64,000 nt of DNA from Archaeoglobus neptunius (GTDB lineage Archaea; Halobacteriota; Archaeoglobi; Archaeoglobales; Archaeoglobaceae): positions 62,001 to 126,000 of the forward strand of contig NZ_JAEKIW010000002.1 of assembly GCF_016757965.1 (NCBI RefSeq), in the 5' to 3' direction. Position 1 is the stretch's first letter. Each line of letters starts with the position of its first letter. Below the pieces are notes generated by a model. That model was given only the letters and a program-made list of their open reading frames with translations, was not told where the DNA came from and made no database searches. This document shows, in pieces, positions 15,196 through 24,469 of the stretch. Position numbers and translations under genes: made by a program.

Positions 15196-15351
15196 AGTTC
15201 AAATTTAATGCAAAGAATTTAATTAATTTTGTGTATATTACTGTCATATCCGGTGTAACAGTTCTATACTTCACAATTACAGATGAACCAAAGCTAAGAG
15301 AGACAATTAAGGAAAAAGCTTATTAATGACTTTAACCATTTCTTTTATAAA

Positions 15352-15795
15352 ATGTCAGAAAGAGACTTGCTTATTGAGAGGCTTGAGAGGAAGCTTGCGG
15401 AAAAAGAGAGAGAGTTAGCGGAGTTGAGGAGAATGAACATCGAAGATATCGAGAGAATCAAAAGAGAGATTATATCAGAGCTTGAATCAAGAATGCCAGA
15501 CGTTAATCAGAAGATTTCAGAACTCGAATCCAAAATGGTGGAATTGAGGAGAGCTGTAGAAAGTGTCATTACCGAACTTACGTATGTCAAAGGAGAGTTG
15601 AGAGAATTAATAGAGAAAAAAGAGGCTGAGACAAGAAAAGAGCCTCAAAAGTACAGTGAAGAGGTAGTTTTCTCGGTGGAGGATGAAAGAGATTTGACAG
15701 GTGAGGAGAGCAGAGCTCAAAAGAAAGTCGAATTTATAGACACTGAGAAAAAACAAGTAAAGGAAGATGATGATGAGATAATTATTTGCGACTGA
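15352..15795 (+). CDS. Coiled-coil protein upstream of smc
   Basis: 147 residues, strongly charged. Residues 1-95 show heptad patterns with LIERLERKLAEKERELAELR and a second segment around KISELESKMVELRRAV, so a long coiled coil is expected. The tail is acidic and ends DDDEIIICD. The stop is 1 nt before the smc ATG, so it should be co-transcribed and coupled with smc and scpA. No named family is recognised; an accessory role with condensin is inference from linkage. Confidence 0.75.
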   Translation: MSERDLLIERLERKLAEKERELAELRRMNIEDIERIKREIISELESRMPDVNQKISELESKMVELRRAVESVITELTYVKGELRELIEKKEAETRKEPQKYSEEVVFSVEDERDLTGEESRAQKKVEFIDTEKKQVKEDDDEIIICD

Positions 15796-15796
15796 A

Positions 15797-18700
15797 ATGC
15801 ACATCGAAAAAATAATCTTAAAAAATTTCAAATCGTTCGGAAAAAAAGCAGAAATTCCTTTTTACAGGGGATTTACAGTTATCACCGGTCCCAATGGCAG
15901 TGGAAAATCCAACGTTATTGATTCCATTCTATTCTGTCTCGGCCTGTCAACCTCCACAAAGCAGTTAAGGGCTGAAAGACTTACGGACCTTGTACACAAT
16001 GGAAGAAAAGAAGCTGAAGTAACGATCCTGTTTGCAGAAAACGGAGCTAAGTACGAAATTTCAAGAAAGGTCAAAATTACGGAAAAAGGATACTACAGCT
16101 ACTACTACCTCAACGGAAAGAGTGTGAGCCTTTCTGACATTCACACCTTCCTCTCTCAGTTTGGAATCTACAATGATGCTTACAACGTTGTGATGCAGGG
16201 AGATGTTACGAGAATTATCGAGATGTCGCCTTTCCAGAGAAGGAAAATTATTGACGATGTAGCCGGAATCTCGGAATTTGACGAAAAGAAAGAAAAAGCT
16301 TTTGATGAGCTTGAGAGAGTACGAGAAAGTATAGAAAAGCTCGATGCTGTGATTGCTGAAGTCAACGATCGGCTAAAATCTCTGGAAAGAGACAGGAACG
16401 AGGCCCTGCGATACAAGGAAGTGCTGAGCAGAAAAGAGCAGTATGAGAAATATTTGAGAGTACATGAATACCTTACAGTTCTATCGGGAAAGGAGAAAAT
16501 TGAGAGAGAGTTAGAGAAGCTTGAGAAGCAGAAAGATTCTCTTACATCCAGAATACCCGAAATAAACGCATCCATATCTGAGGTAAATGAGAAAATAAGC
16601 GAGCTTGCTGGTAAAATTTCGGAACTCGGAGATGAAAGATCGGCCGAGATCCAATCAAGAATACTCGAGCTGAGTTCGGAGCTTGAAACAATAAAGAGGT
16701 CAGAGAGTTTTTATCTTGAGGAGAGTAAAAGGATTGACGATGATATTGTCAAAAATCTTGGGGAAATTTCCAAAGTTAGAGAGGAGATTGATTCTATTGA
16801 CTCTGAACTTGAGGAGAATGCCATAAAGAGGATACATATCGGAGAGATTGTTGATAGCCTCAGCAATAAAATAAACAAGCTGAAAGAAAGGCTGGAGATC
16901 GTTGATAAGGAATACAAGGACCTCAGGGATCAGCTTGTTGAGAAAAAGGAAAGACTTGACGTTTTGAAGGAAAAGAGAAGCGACGTTTTGAGAGAAAGAG
17001 ACAGGCTGATTGAGTTGTTAAGAAGGATTGATATTGAGATTGAAGACATAAAGAAGGAAACAGAAACTCTGGAACTTAGAACAGGAGAGCTTGAGAAGGA
17101 AAGAGATTCGAAGCATACAGAAGTTGGTAAGCTCATGAAAGAGCTTGAAATTGCAAAAAACAGGCTCAGTTCAGCAGATAAGGATCTTTTCAGTCTGAGA
17201 TCAAGGATTTCTGACGTTGAAGAGGAACTTAAAAGGACAGAGGTGGAACTGGCCAAAGTTAGGGCCAAACTCTCTACTCTGAGAACATACTCAAAGCCTG
17301 TCGAGCTTTTGCTCGAAGCACGGAATAGACGAGAACTTCCGGGCATCTTTGGAACGGTTGCACAGCTCGGTGAGGTCGACGAGGAGTTTGTAAATGCGAT
17401 CGAGGCTGCAGCCGGCAATGCTTTGCAGTTCATCGTTGTTGAGACGGAAGATGACGCTGTTACTGCAATAAAGTACCTCAAATCTGTTAGAGGTGGCAGA
17501 GCCACCTTCATTCCACTCAAAAAAATCAAGAAATTTGATTTGAGGTTTGACAGATCAATCCTAAAAGAGGAGGGAGTTATTGATTATGCCGTAAATCTCG
17601 TCAGATGTGAGAAGAAGTTCCAGCCCGTTTTCAGGTTTATACTCAGAGATACAGTTGTGGTCGACACGATCGAAACTGCACGAAGGCTGATGGACAGAGG
17701 CTACAGACTGGTAACCCTGGATGGAGACATCGTGGAGAAGTCAGGGCTGATGTCTGGTGGAAGCAGTGAGAGAAGGAGTGTTCTTGTTTCGAGAGAGTTG
17801 ATGGAGAAGGAAAGAGAGCTTTCTGACAGAATTTACGAACTGCAGAAGGAAAAGGAGAAACTGTTCTCGGAGCTTAACAGAGCCGAGAGTTTGAGGAGGC
17901 AGTACAGAGAAGAAGTGGACAGGTTGAATGGGTTAATTGGCGAACTGAGGAGTGCCATGAACGTTTTGAATGAAAAAATAGATGATAGCAGGAAAAGGAT
18001 TGAAGAGCTGAAAGCAAAGGTTGATGAGAGGCTGGAGGAAAAAGAAAGGAGTATCGGCCTGCTTAAAGAGTACAACGATTCTCTAAAGAATATTGAAGGG
18101 GAAATAAAGGTTCTAGAGACGGAAATTCAGGAAATTGAGAAAAAGTTGAAGGGAAGTGAGATACCGAAAATCGTTGAGGAGCTTGAGAACGTAAAGGAGG
18201 AGTATCAGAGAAACAGAGAGATCCTTCTGTCAATCGAAAAGAAGATAGAGAGTCTCGAGTTCAAGAGGAATCAGCTTGAGAGTTCCCTGAACGAAAAACA
18301 GGTTTACGTGGAGGAGCTTAAGGAGAGGCAGGTTGAGATTCAAAAGCTCGTTGAAGATGGCAGGAAAAGAGTTGCCGAGATAAACGCCGAGCTTGAGACG
18401 CTGAGAAAAGAGGAGAAAGAGCTGAGCAAGGAGCTGAAAGAATTGAGAAAAGAGAGAGATGAGCTACTTAAGAAGCTAAGGGAGCTTGAGGACGAGAAAA
18501 ACAGGATTGGGTTCGAGCTGCAAAGACTTGAGGACAGGATAAAGCTTCAGAAGGAGAGGCTTGCAAGTCTGGAGGATGAGATGCTCGAAATAGGCGAGGT
18601 TGAGGTCCCTGACAACCTGCCACCGGCTGAGGAGGTAAGGAAGGTTCTTGACGAAATCGATAAGGAACTTTCAACGTTTGGCGATGTTAATTTAAAGGCT

Positions 18701-19273
18701 ATCCAGGAGTTTGAGGAGGTAAAGGCCAGAAGAGACGAGCTGGTTGAGAAGAAGATCGTTCTCGAAAAGGAGAGGGAGGATATCCTAAACAGGATCGACA
18801 AATACGAGAAGATGAAAAGGGAGATATTTTTCGAGGTATTTACAGCCATAAACAGGAATTTTGCCGAAATAATACGGGAACTGGCGAACGGAGAGGGGGA
18901 GCTATATCTGGATAGTGACGATCCATTCAACAGCGGTCTTTACATTAAGGTTAAGCCGAACAACAAGCCGGTTCAAAAGCTTGAATCTATGAGCGGGGGA
19001 GAGAAGAGTTTGGTTGCCTTAGCATTAATTTTCGCAATTCAGATGTACAAGCCCGCTCCGTTTTACGCCTTCGATGAGGTGGACATGTTTCTTGACGGCG
19101 TCAATGTCGGTAGGGTGGCGAAAATGATAAAGAAGAGATCGAAGGAGGCACAGTTCATAGTGGTCTCGCTCAGAAAACCGATGCTCGAAAATGCGGATGC
19201 GATAGTCGGAATAACTCTCGGGAGGGATAACGTATCGTTAGTGACGGGGATAAAGCTGAAAACGTCGAATTGA
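15797..19273 (+). CDS. smc: Chromosome segregation protein SMC
   Basis: 1158 residues, full length for the family. Walker A GPNGSGKS is at 31-38. Two long coiled-coil arms flank a hinge (about 510-655, starting near LPGIFGTVAQLGEV and ending near SGLMSGGSS). The C-terminal head has the ABC signature MSGGEKS near 1066 and Walker B YAFDEVDMFLD near 1089. SMC dimers with ScpA and ScpB form the condensin complex that extrudes and organises DNA loops in an ATP-dependent way. Its TGA overlaps the TTG start of scpA. Confidence 0.97.
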   Translation: MHIEKIILKNFKSFGKKAEIPFYRGFTVITGPNGSGKSNVIDSILFCLGLSTSTKQLRAERLTDLVHNGRKEAEVTILFAENGAKYEISRKVKITEKGYYSYYYLNGKSVSLSDIHTFLSQFGIYNDAYNVVMQGDVTRIIEMSPFQRRKIIDDVAGISEFDEKKEKAFDELERVRESIEKLDAVIAEVNDRLKSLERDRNEALRYKEVLSRKEQYEKYLRVHEYLTVLSGKEKIERELEKLEKQKDSLTSRIPEINASISEVNEKISELAGKISELGDERSAEIQSRILELSSELETIKRSESFYLEESKRIDDDIVKNLGEISKVREEIDSIDSELEENAIKRIHIGEIVDSLSNKINKLKERLEIVDKEYKDLRDQLVEKKERLDVLKEKRSDVLRERDRLIELLRRIDIEIEDIKKETETLELRTGELEKERDSKHTEVGKLMKELEIAKNRLSSADKDLFSLRSRISDVEEELKRTEVELAKVRAKLSTLRTYSKPVELLLEARNRRELPGIFGTVAQLGEVDEEFVNAIEAAAGNALQFIVVETEDDAVTAIKYLKSVRGGRATFIPLKKIKKFDLRFDRSILKEEGVIDYAVNLVRCEKKFQPVFRFILRDTVVVDTIETARRLMDRGYRLVTLDGDIVEKSGLMSGGSSERRSVLVSRELMEKERELSDRIYELQKEKEKLFSELNRAESLRRQYREEVDRLNGLIGELRSAMNVLNEKIDDSRKRIEELKAKVDERLEEKERSIGLLKEYNDSLKNIEGEIKVLETEIQEIEKKLKGSEIPKIVEELENVKEEYQRNREILLSIEKKIESLEFKRNQLESSLNEKQVYVEELKERQVEIQKLVEDGRKRVAEINAELETLRKEEKELSKELKELRKERDELLKKLRELEDEKNRIGFELQRLEDRIKLQKERLASLEDEMLEIGEVEVPDNLPPAEEVRKVLDEIDKELSTFGDVNLKAIQEFEEVKARRDELVEKKIVLEKEREDILNRIDKYEKMKREIFFEVFTAINRNFAEIIRELANGEGELYLDSDDPFNSGLYIKVKPNNKPVQKLESMSGGEKSLVALALIFAIQMYKPAPFYAFDEVDMFLDGVNVGRVAKMIKKRSKEAQFIVVSLRKPMLENADAIVGITLGRDNVSLVTGIKLKTSN

Positions 19274-19980
19274 ACCGGGAGTTTGAGGATCCGATAGAGA
19301 TTCTCATTGAAATGGCTAAAAGGGGGGAGATCGACCCTTGGAACATCAATGTAGTCGATGTTACCGACAGATTTTTGAAAAGGCTTGAAACAGCAAAAAA
19401 GCTGGATCTGAGAGTTTCGGGGAGAGTTCTGCTTTATGCAGCAATTCTTGTGAGGATGAAAGCCGAGGCTATAACACTTGAAGCTCTTGGAGGCGAGGAA
19501 GAGGAAGAGTTTGACGAGTTCTACTTCATCGATGAGCCGCTGGAGTTTCCGGAGTATGAATTTGAGTATGAGGGAGAATTTGAGGACACAATTCTTGAAG
19601 TTCTGGCATCCCAGAGGAGAAGAGTTAGGAAGATAACAACTCTGAGAGACCTGATCGACGAATTGAGAAGGGCTGAGGAAGTTGAGAAGAGGAGGAGAAG
19701 GAGGAGAAGAGCTCAAAAACAGGATGTAAACATCGATGTTGCCCTGAGAGTTCCGCATGAGGAGAGTTTGGAGGAGATGATCGCAAGGGTTGAGAGGGAA
19801 GTTTTTGATATACTGAGGAAGAGGAAAGCTGTCACCCTCTTCTCTCTCGTCAGGGGATGGGATGTTTCGATGCTTGTTGACTACTACGTTTCAATACTTC
19901 ATCTGGCGTTTAGGAGGAAAGTTTTAATCAATCAAGAGGAGTTCTATGGGGATGTGGAGATTAGAGAGTGGGATGAGTGA
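19270..19980 (+). CDS. scpA: Segregation and condensation protein A (kleisin)
   Basis: 236 residues, with a TTG start overlapping the smc stop by 4 nt. The N-terminal SMC-neck-binding domain includes DPIEILIEMAKRGEIDPWNI. The middle is acidic (GGEEEEEFDEFYFIDE) and then strongly basic (KRRRRRRRAQKQ). The C-terminal winged helix (KRKAVTLFSLVRGW to INQEEFYGDVEI) should bind the SMC cap. It closes the SMC ring. The usual partner scpB is not adjacent; it lies about 1.85 kb away on the opposite strand beyond a degenerate insert. Confidence 0.93.
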   Translation: MNREFEDPIEILIEMAKRGEIDPWNINVVDVTDRFLKRLETAKKLDLRVSGRVLLYAAILVRMKAEAITLEALGGEEEEEFDEFYFIDEPLEFPEYEFEYEGEFEDTILEVLASQRRRVRKITTLRDLIDELRRAEEVEKRRRRRRRAQKQDVNIDVALRVPHEESLEEMIARVEREVFDILRKRKAVTLFSLVRGWDVSMLVDYYVSILHLAFRRKVLINQEEFYGDVEIREWDE

Positions 19981-20274
19981 GGTGAGTTTTTGCGGTCATC
20001 TCGATAATCCAAATCCCGCTGTTCATTCTGTTACAGTTGGTTGAGAGAGGTGGTGTTTGTGTTGACGGGAAATTTCAAGTAAATTCACTCGATTGCAATT
20101 TTTCTGGAGCTAAGATATTGCAATTCTCAAAACAAAGTTCAATTTTGGATATGAAAGACTTGAGAACATCTAAGCAAAAGTTTTTGATAACTAAATTTGG
20201 TTTGTATTTTTATTCAACAGAAAGAAAAATTTAAGTATCTTAATCTGTATTAGCTAATGTCATGGAGGTGTTGT
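19981..20274. other. AT-rich gap between scpA and the broken phospholipase gene
   Basis: This stretch is clearly richer in A and T than the flanking genes. A frame of 65 codons from TTG 20037 is open but has no family features. The last 60 bases hold a promoter-like AATTTAAG (20229-20236) and GGAGGTG (20263-20269) before the ATG at 20275. Confidence 0.5.
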
Positions 20275-21072
20275 AATGAAAAAGATGGCAGGAATAGTGT
20301 TTGCCGGTTATGGCTGGAGGGTCTGAAAACACTGTAAAACCGGAAAAAGTTCTAACACCAATCTTGGTGAGAACTATCTGGGAAAACTGGCTGCACATGG
20401 ATGATGATGGTGGAGTAAAATATGCCCAGTCTACACATATGCTCATCGCAGAAGAGGTTGGAAAGTATATGGGCTTAAATGGAGAGAGTTTGTCGAGATT
20501 TAAACTTGGTTCTAAACTTCCAGATGAGGAGGATTCAGATTGGTGGCCACCCGGATGTCCTGACAGATTGTGCAATCATATATACGACCCAGTAGTTACA
20601 TTTGGCAGAGCTCCAAGATCATGCAATGAAAAGGTAGAAAGTGCAATCAATTACGCTCGGAATGGCAATTATTTAGATGCATATCTGGATTTAGGAAAAG
20701 CTTCTCATTACATGACGGATGTCGGTAATCCCTACCACGCAAACCGGAAACCCCTTGGAAAATAAAGCAAGACATGATTTCTATGAACTTCTTGTACGCG
20801 ATAAGTGGGTAGACTGGAGTCTAAGTAACATTGCCTACAATGCACCAAAAATAACTGTAACAGATCCAGAAGAGGCTGTTAAAACGTTAGCAACAATGTC
20901 TTACTGGCACAAAGACGATCTAGACTCAGCCATAGGGGTGTACTGGATATACAACGCTCCAGTGCCATACGTGAAGGATGAAGCAAAACTGAAGCAAACA
21001 GCCCAGTTCCTAGTCAAAAAGATGGCGGGATATACAAAGGGTCTAATTGAGTATTTTGAGAACAATACATGA
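20275..21072 (+). pseudogene. Zinc-dependent phospholipase C / S1-P1 nuclease-like gene, frameshifted
   Basis: An ATG at 20275 with a good ribosome-binding site starts MKKMAGIVFAGYGWRV and then stops. A second frame (20301-20765) carries the body, including WLHMDDDGG, STHMLIAEEV and ASHYMTDVGNPYHA. A third frame (from about 20745 to 21072) continues with GNPLENKARHDFYELL. The TH-x-x-I and H-x3-D-x-G-x-P-x-H motifs are zinc ligands of the phospholipase C/S1-P1 fold. Two frame changes (near 20300 and near 20743) and a too-short signal segment indicate decay, or sequencing error. An intact enzyme would be exported and hydrolyse phosphodiesters of lipids or nucleic acid. Confidence 0.75.
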
Positions 21073-21080
21073 GGGTTCCT

Positions 21081-21736
21081 GATGAGTGGAGATAGGGTGT
21101 TTTATTTATTTTTTTCTGTAATTGTTATAACGGCTCTGTTTTTACTTGTCGTCGTCCCATTCGTCGAACAATTTACCGATCTTGCGTCGTACATAAGGAT
21201 AGATATAAAATCAGACGATCGTTTAGACAACTTTACGCTGGTCTTTCCCGTGTAATACATACCAAGGTAAACTTCTCGAAGTTCGGCATTTGGATTTATC
21301 TTCAGGATCTGTCAAGAAATACAACATATCGGTCGTCGAAACCAAGTACGGAAAAATGTGGAAGGTAGAGGTTAGGAGGATTGATAGAAGTGTCGGGGTT
21401 CTCTTCGATCATCCTTGGCCCTTGGATCTCTTCAATGTAGAACTGCAACCCACCTTAAACAGGTTGATTACAAAAGATGAGAGGGTAGGAAGATACTACG
21501 AAAAAACAGTTAATTTAACAATCCCTATATTTGTGGAGTACGAAGAAAACGCCACCAAAGTCAGGATGAGCGTCTATATGGAATCTGGTTTGGATAGTTT
21601 TCTCGGTTTAATACCGGTGGCACCGAAGCACGATGGAGAGGTGTATTCAGGGGGCAGATACGATGAATTCACAGTGGATTCCAAAGGATGGTTAAACGTA
21701 ACGGGAATTTCGAAGATCTACATTGTCTACAAATAG
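21081..21736 (+). pseudogene. Membrane-anchored exported protein, frameshifted; paralogue of 10342-11100
   Basis: ATG 21081 opens a frame with a hydrophobic anchor (FYLFFSVIVITALFLLVVVP) followed by SYIRIDIKSDDRLDNFTLVFP, and stops at 21253. A +1 frame picks up without loss at about 21248 (NTYQGKLLEV) and runs to 21736. Joined, the product is about 218 residues and aligns by motif order with the lipoprotein at 10342 (LxNxT, TxxGxMxKxE, GWxNVTG). One indel explains the break. Function is unknown. It stands 9 nt after the broken phospholipase gene, so the two may once have been an operon. Confidence 0.7.
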
Positions 21737-21828
21737 CCAAAATAAACAGAATCCATGGTTTGTGGGGTTCTAAAAGCTTCAAATATGAGAAATCAGACCG
21801 TATACCCCTCATCATCGCATGTGCTCAG

Positions 21829-22338
21829 CTAAGGTTTCTCATCACCCTCAAAGTATTTTCTCAAAGCCTCTTTAATTTTTTCCGGATCACTTGACTCAAG
21901 GCCGAAGTAAATGGCAAATTCTTCTGTAGTCGTCAGAATTGTTGATCTGCCCTTTTTCTCAGCCTTAACAAGTCCCCTTTCCACAAGCTTTTTCACGTGA
22001 TCATAGCATTTGTTGCCTCTGATTCTTGCCACCTTAGCGAGTGTGATGGGTTGTTTTACCGCAATCACCGCCAGAGTCCTCAAAGTCCCTCTGTCGAATT
22101 CTCTAACCGTGAACTTCTCAACGTAGTCAGCGTACTGTGGTTTTATACGCATCAGATAGCTGTCGCCGACCTTTATAACCTCAACTGAAGTGTCCCTACT
22201 TGAATACTCCTCAATCAGCATGTTTACAGCATTCAAAACCTCATCCTTATCTTTTCCGGTAATTTTGGAGAGTTCTGTTAGCTTTACGGGTTCTGACGAT
22301 GAGAACAAGATGGCTTCAACGATCTTTTTGAGTTCCAT
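21829..22338 (-). CDS. scpB: Segregation and condensation protein B
   Basis: 169 residues with two winged-helix domains: KKIVEAILFSSSEPVKLTEL at the N-terminus, and RTLAVIAVKQPITLAKVARIRG with the family pattern of the second. GLVKAEKKGRSTILTTTEEFAIYFGL is the C-terminal wing typical of ScpB. ScpB dimers bind the kleisin ScpA in the SMC complex. It is transcribed against smc-scpA and separated from them by the degenerate 20.0-21.8 kb segment, so regulation is separate. Confidence 0.9.
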   Translation of the reverse strand: MELKKIVEAILFSSSEPVKLTELSKITGKDKDEVLNAVNMLIEEYSSRDTSVEVIKVGDSYLMRIKPQYADYVEKFTVREFDRGTLRTLAVIAVKQPITLAKVARIRGNKCYDHVKKLVERGLVKAEKKGRSTILTTTEEFAIYFGLESSDPEKIKEALRKYFEGDEKP

Positions 22339-22437
22339 GTATCACTATTGTTCTTTGTCTGTTTTATATTTTATCCGCCGGGTTTTATCTTGCCCGGATT
22401 CAGTAAAAGTAAACTTACTGCAGAGTAAAAATTTGAT

Positions 22438-23007
22438 ATGGATCCGGTATGTCTCTACATACTTGCTCACCTTCACAGAGCGAAAGTGGACTACGCAAAG
22501 TCCATATCCAAAATGGTGGCAGTACCTCAAAAAGAAATTGAGAAGAGGTTAAACGAATTGGAAAAAGCTGGCCTCGTCCAGAAGGTGACAGGTTCGGCAA
22601 TAAAAAGGAGTGAGGCAAAGTTCAAGCTGAGTTACGAAGTTCACAAGCACCATACCTACTACACTCTCACGAGAGATGGCAGCCACATTCTCAGGGACCT
22701 TAAAAACAGTCTTGAAAAATACTTCTCTGAAATATCTGGATTTAGTTTTGCCTTCACTCTCCTGACAATTCTCTACAGATCCGGATGTGAGCATGCAGGA
22801 ATGCTTGCGAAACTGGTATCTGCAGATAAAAACGACGTTAAAGAGGCAATCAGAAGATTAGAAGATGCGGGTTTGATTTCGGAGTGTAAGAGCAAGATAA
22901 TCAAGAGAAAGAATAGAAAGACTAAGGCTAAAAAGGAGACGAGAACTCATCACACATATTACACAACATCTCGGTTGATGGATATGATTCTGAGACATCT
23001 CAGCTGA
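22438..23007 (+). CDS. Tandem DUF2250-like winged-helix protein
   Basis: 189 residues made of two similar halves (about 1-85 and 98-189). Each starts with a winged helix-turn-helix (VCLYILAHLHRAKVDYAKSI and LLTILYRSGCEHAGMLAKLV) and ends with a His-Tyr motif (HKHHTYYTLTRDG and THHTYYTTSRL). This is the pattern of archaeal DUF2250 proteins, presumed DNA-binding. It is divergent from scpB with a 99-nt gap. No target can be named. Confidence 0.75.
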   Translation: MDPVCLYILAHLHRAKVDYAKSISKMVAVPQKEIEKRLNELEKAGLVQKVTGSAIKRSEAKFKLSYEVHKHHTYYTLTRDGSHILRDLKNSLEKYFSEISGFSFAFTLLTILYRSGCEHAGMLAKLVSADKNDVKEAIRRLEDAGLISECKSKIIKRKNRKTKAKKETRTHHTYYTTSRLMDMILRHLS

Positions 23008-23151
23008 TTTTTGCACTTTCTGCCCCCCTCTATAATCGACTTAGTCTTACAAACCTCAATCTGAGCATGCCTGTTTCATCACTTCAACTCCTCAGCATAC
23101 CTATCGCATTCTCACCTGTCACCGGACCATTTCCAGATAAAATTTAAAAAA

Positions 23152-24465
23152 TTAAAGCTGCAGAGCCTTAAGCAATTCTGGAATGTTGTTCTCCTCAGCA
23201 TACTTTCTTAGATCGGCATATCCCTGCATTGCTGCATCTATTGCCGCTCTGAACGCTTTCGCTCCCGCAGCAGGCCCATCGGGATGTGCATGTATCCCTC
23301 CACCCGCAGCAACCACAACATCCTTCCCGAGAGTGTTGACGAGCTTCGGCACCATAATCGGGGCTATCCCTCCAGATGGCATCGGGAAGCAGGGTTTGAT
23401 ATGGTAGAAGGGATACCTATGCTGTTTTGCCACTTCTATGTACTTCTCCTCCATCATTGGAGCTTTACCGTAGGGAGCAGGGTAAACAACAATATCCGCA
23501 CCTGCAAGTCTCGGGAGTTTTCCCAGAATGAGTGTACTTCTAACTCCTGAGATGGGGGAAACGTAAAATGCTCCGGCAACATCCATGTGGGCCATAATAG
23601 GCACCTTTATGCTCTCATCTTCAGCCAGAACTCTCAGCACCGGAAACCCTGTAGCGAGGTAATTGACAAGCAGACAGTTTGCCCCAAGCTCTATCGCCCT
23701 CTCCGCATTTTCCAGCACCTCCGGCAAGTCTGCAGTTACGTTTACAGCGTAAAGCGTCTTTTCACCTTTTTCTTCGTTGGCTTTATCTATTGCCTCCATG
23801 AATTTGGGTACCCTCTCCTCAATCGTGTTAAAATCAGGGTTTGATAGCAGTTCATCGTCTTTGATTATATCCACTCCACCTCTCGCAACTTCATATGCGA
23901 GCTTGGCCCCCAAATCGGGGGGAGAGTAAACGTCAGGCTTGATCATGTTATTCAACAGTGGCCTGTTTTTAACACCCAGTACACCCCTCACACCTTCAAT
24001 ACCGAATTTTGGCCCTCCAAAACCCTTCACAAATGCTTCAGGGAACCTAAGGTCAAGCAGTTTCAGCTTGGGAGCCATGGAGATGTTGCCGACAACAGTT
24101 GAGAAAAGCATTGAAAGCCTGCTACCCATATTCCTCCACGGGAACGCAATTTGGACGATATAGTTTCTCCAGTCAACTTCTTGGGGAACCATTATCTCGT
24201 AGTCCGGAAGTTCGTACACTCCGATTACCTTAGCAACGTGTTTCTTCCTGACTTCCGGTGTCTCACCCGGCACAGGTAGCCACGTTCCGGTACTTTGTTC
24301 CAGAGCCAGAACCTGTGTGATCTCAAAAGGATTCATACCTTTCGGAAATGACATGTAGTACGTTCCGATTATGTATTCCTCCGGGTCAATACCTTCAGGT
24401 AGAGCTTCGGGGTTGGATTCGGGATGTTCGAACTTTTGAAATCTCAACCTGACTCCAAGCTGCAT
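23152..24465 (-). CDS. RubisCO-like protein (form IV, MtnW-like by residue pattern)
   Basis: 437 residues from ATG 24465, preferred because GGGGTGA (24470-24476) precedes it and the longer TTG frame would overlap the upstream gene. The RubisCO large-subunit fold is clear. The carbamate and metal motif is kept as KDDELLSNPDF, as are the phosphate loops PSGGI and AAGGGIHAHPDG. By-eye alignment gives one active-site Lys in NMIKPD with its partner (K177 in plant numbering) replaced by Asp, no H-x-H-R motif (AHMDVAGAF instead), and YPAPYGKAP in loop 6. These changes argue against CO2 fixation and for an enolase or isomerase-like RLP. Cotranscribed with the dehydrogenase upstream (4-nt gap). Confidence 0.82.
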   Translation of the reverse strand: MQLGVRLRFQKFEHPESNPEALPEGIDPEEYIIGTYYMSFPKGMNPFEITQVLALEQSTGTWLPVPGETPEVRKKHVAKVIGVYELPDYEIMVPQEVDWRNYIVQIAFPWRNMGSRLSMLFSTVVGNISMAPKLKLLDLRFPEAFVKGFGGPKFGIEGVRGVLGVKNRPLLNNMIKPDVYSPPDLGAKLAYEVARGGVDIIKDDELLSNPDFNTIEERVPKFMEAIDKANEEKGEKTLYAVNVTADLPEVLENAERAIELGANCLLVNYLATGFPVLRVLAEDESIKVPIMAHMDVAGAFYVSPISGVRSTLILGKLPRLAGADIVVYPAPYGKAPMMEEKYIEVAKQHRYPFYHIKPCFPMPSGGIAPIMVPKLVNTLGKDVVVAAGGGIHAHPDGPAAGAKAFRAAIDAAMQGYADLRKYAEENNIPELLKALQL

Positions 24466-24469
24466 GACA

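Larger units (their letters stand above)
14768..15351. other. 584-bp intergenic region with repeat copy 1
   Basis: It contains the 343-bp repeat (14806-15148), a short ORF spanning the repeat edge (15019-15195), and an open but startless frame (15096-15326) whose last 58 codons look protein-like. A TATA-like AGCTTATTAAT (about 15318-15327) precedes the coiled-coil gene by about 25 nt. Confidence 0.75.

Noticed and set aside
20037-20234. 65-codon ORF from TTG in the AT-rich gap
   Set aside because: No ribosome-binding site, no recognisable motif, and a composition like the surrounding noncoding sequence.
23152-24465. Form III RubisCO (CO2-fixing)
   Set aside because: The KDDE site is present, but several catalytic positions (K177, H-x-H-R, H327) are replaced by eye; form IV fits better.
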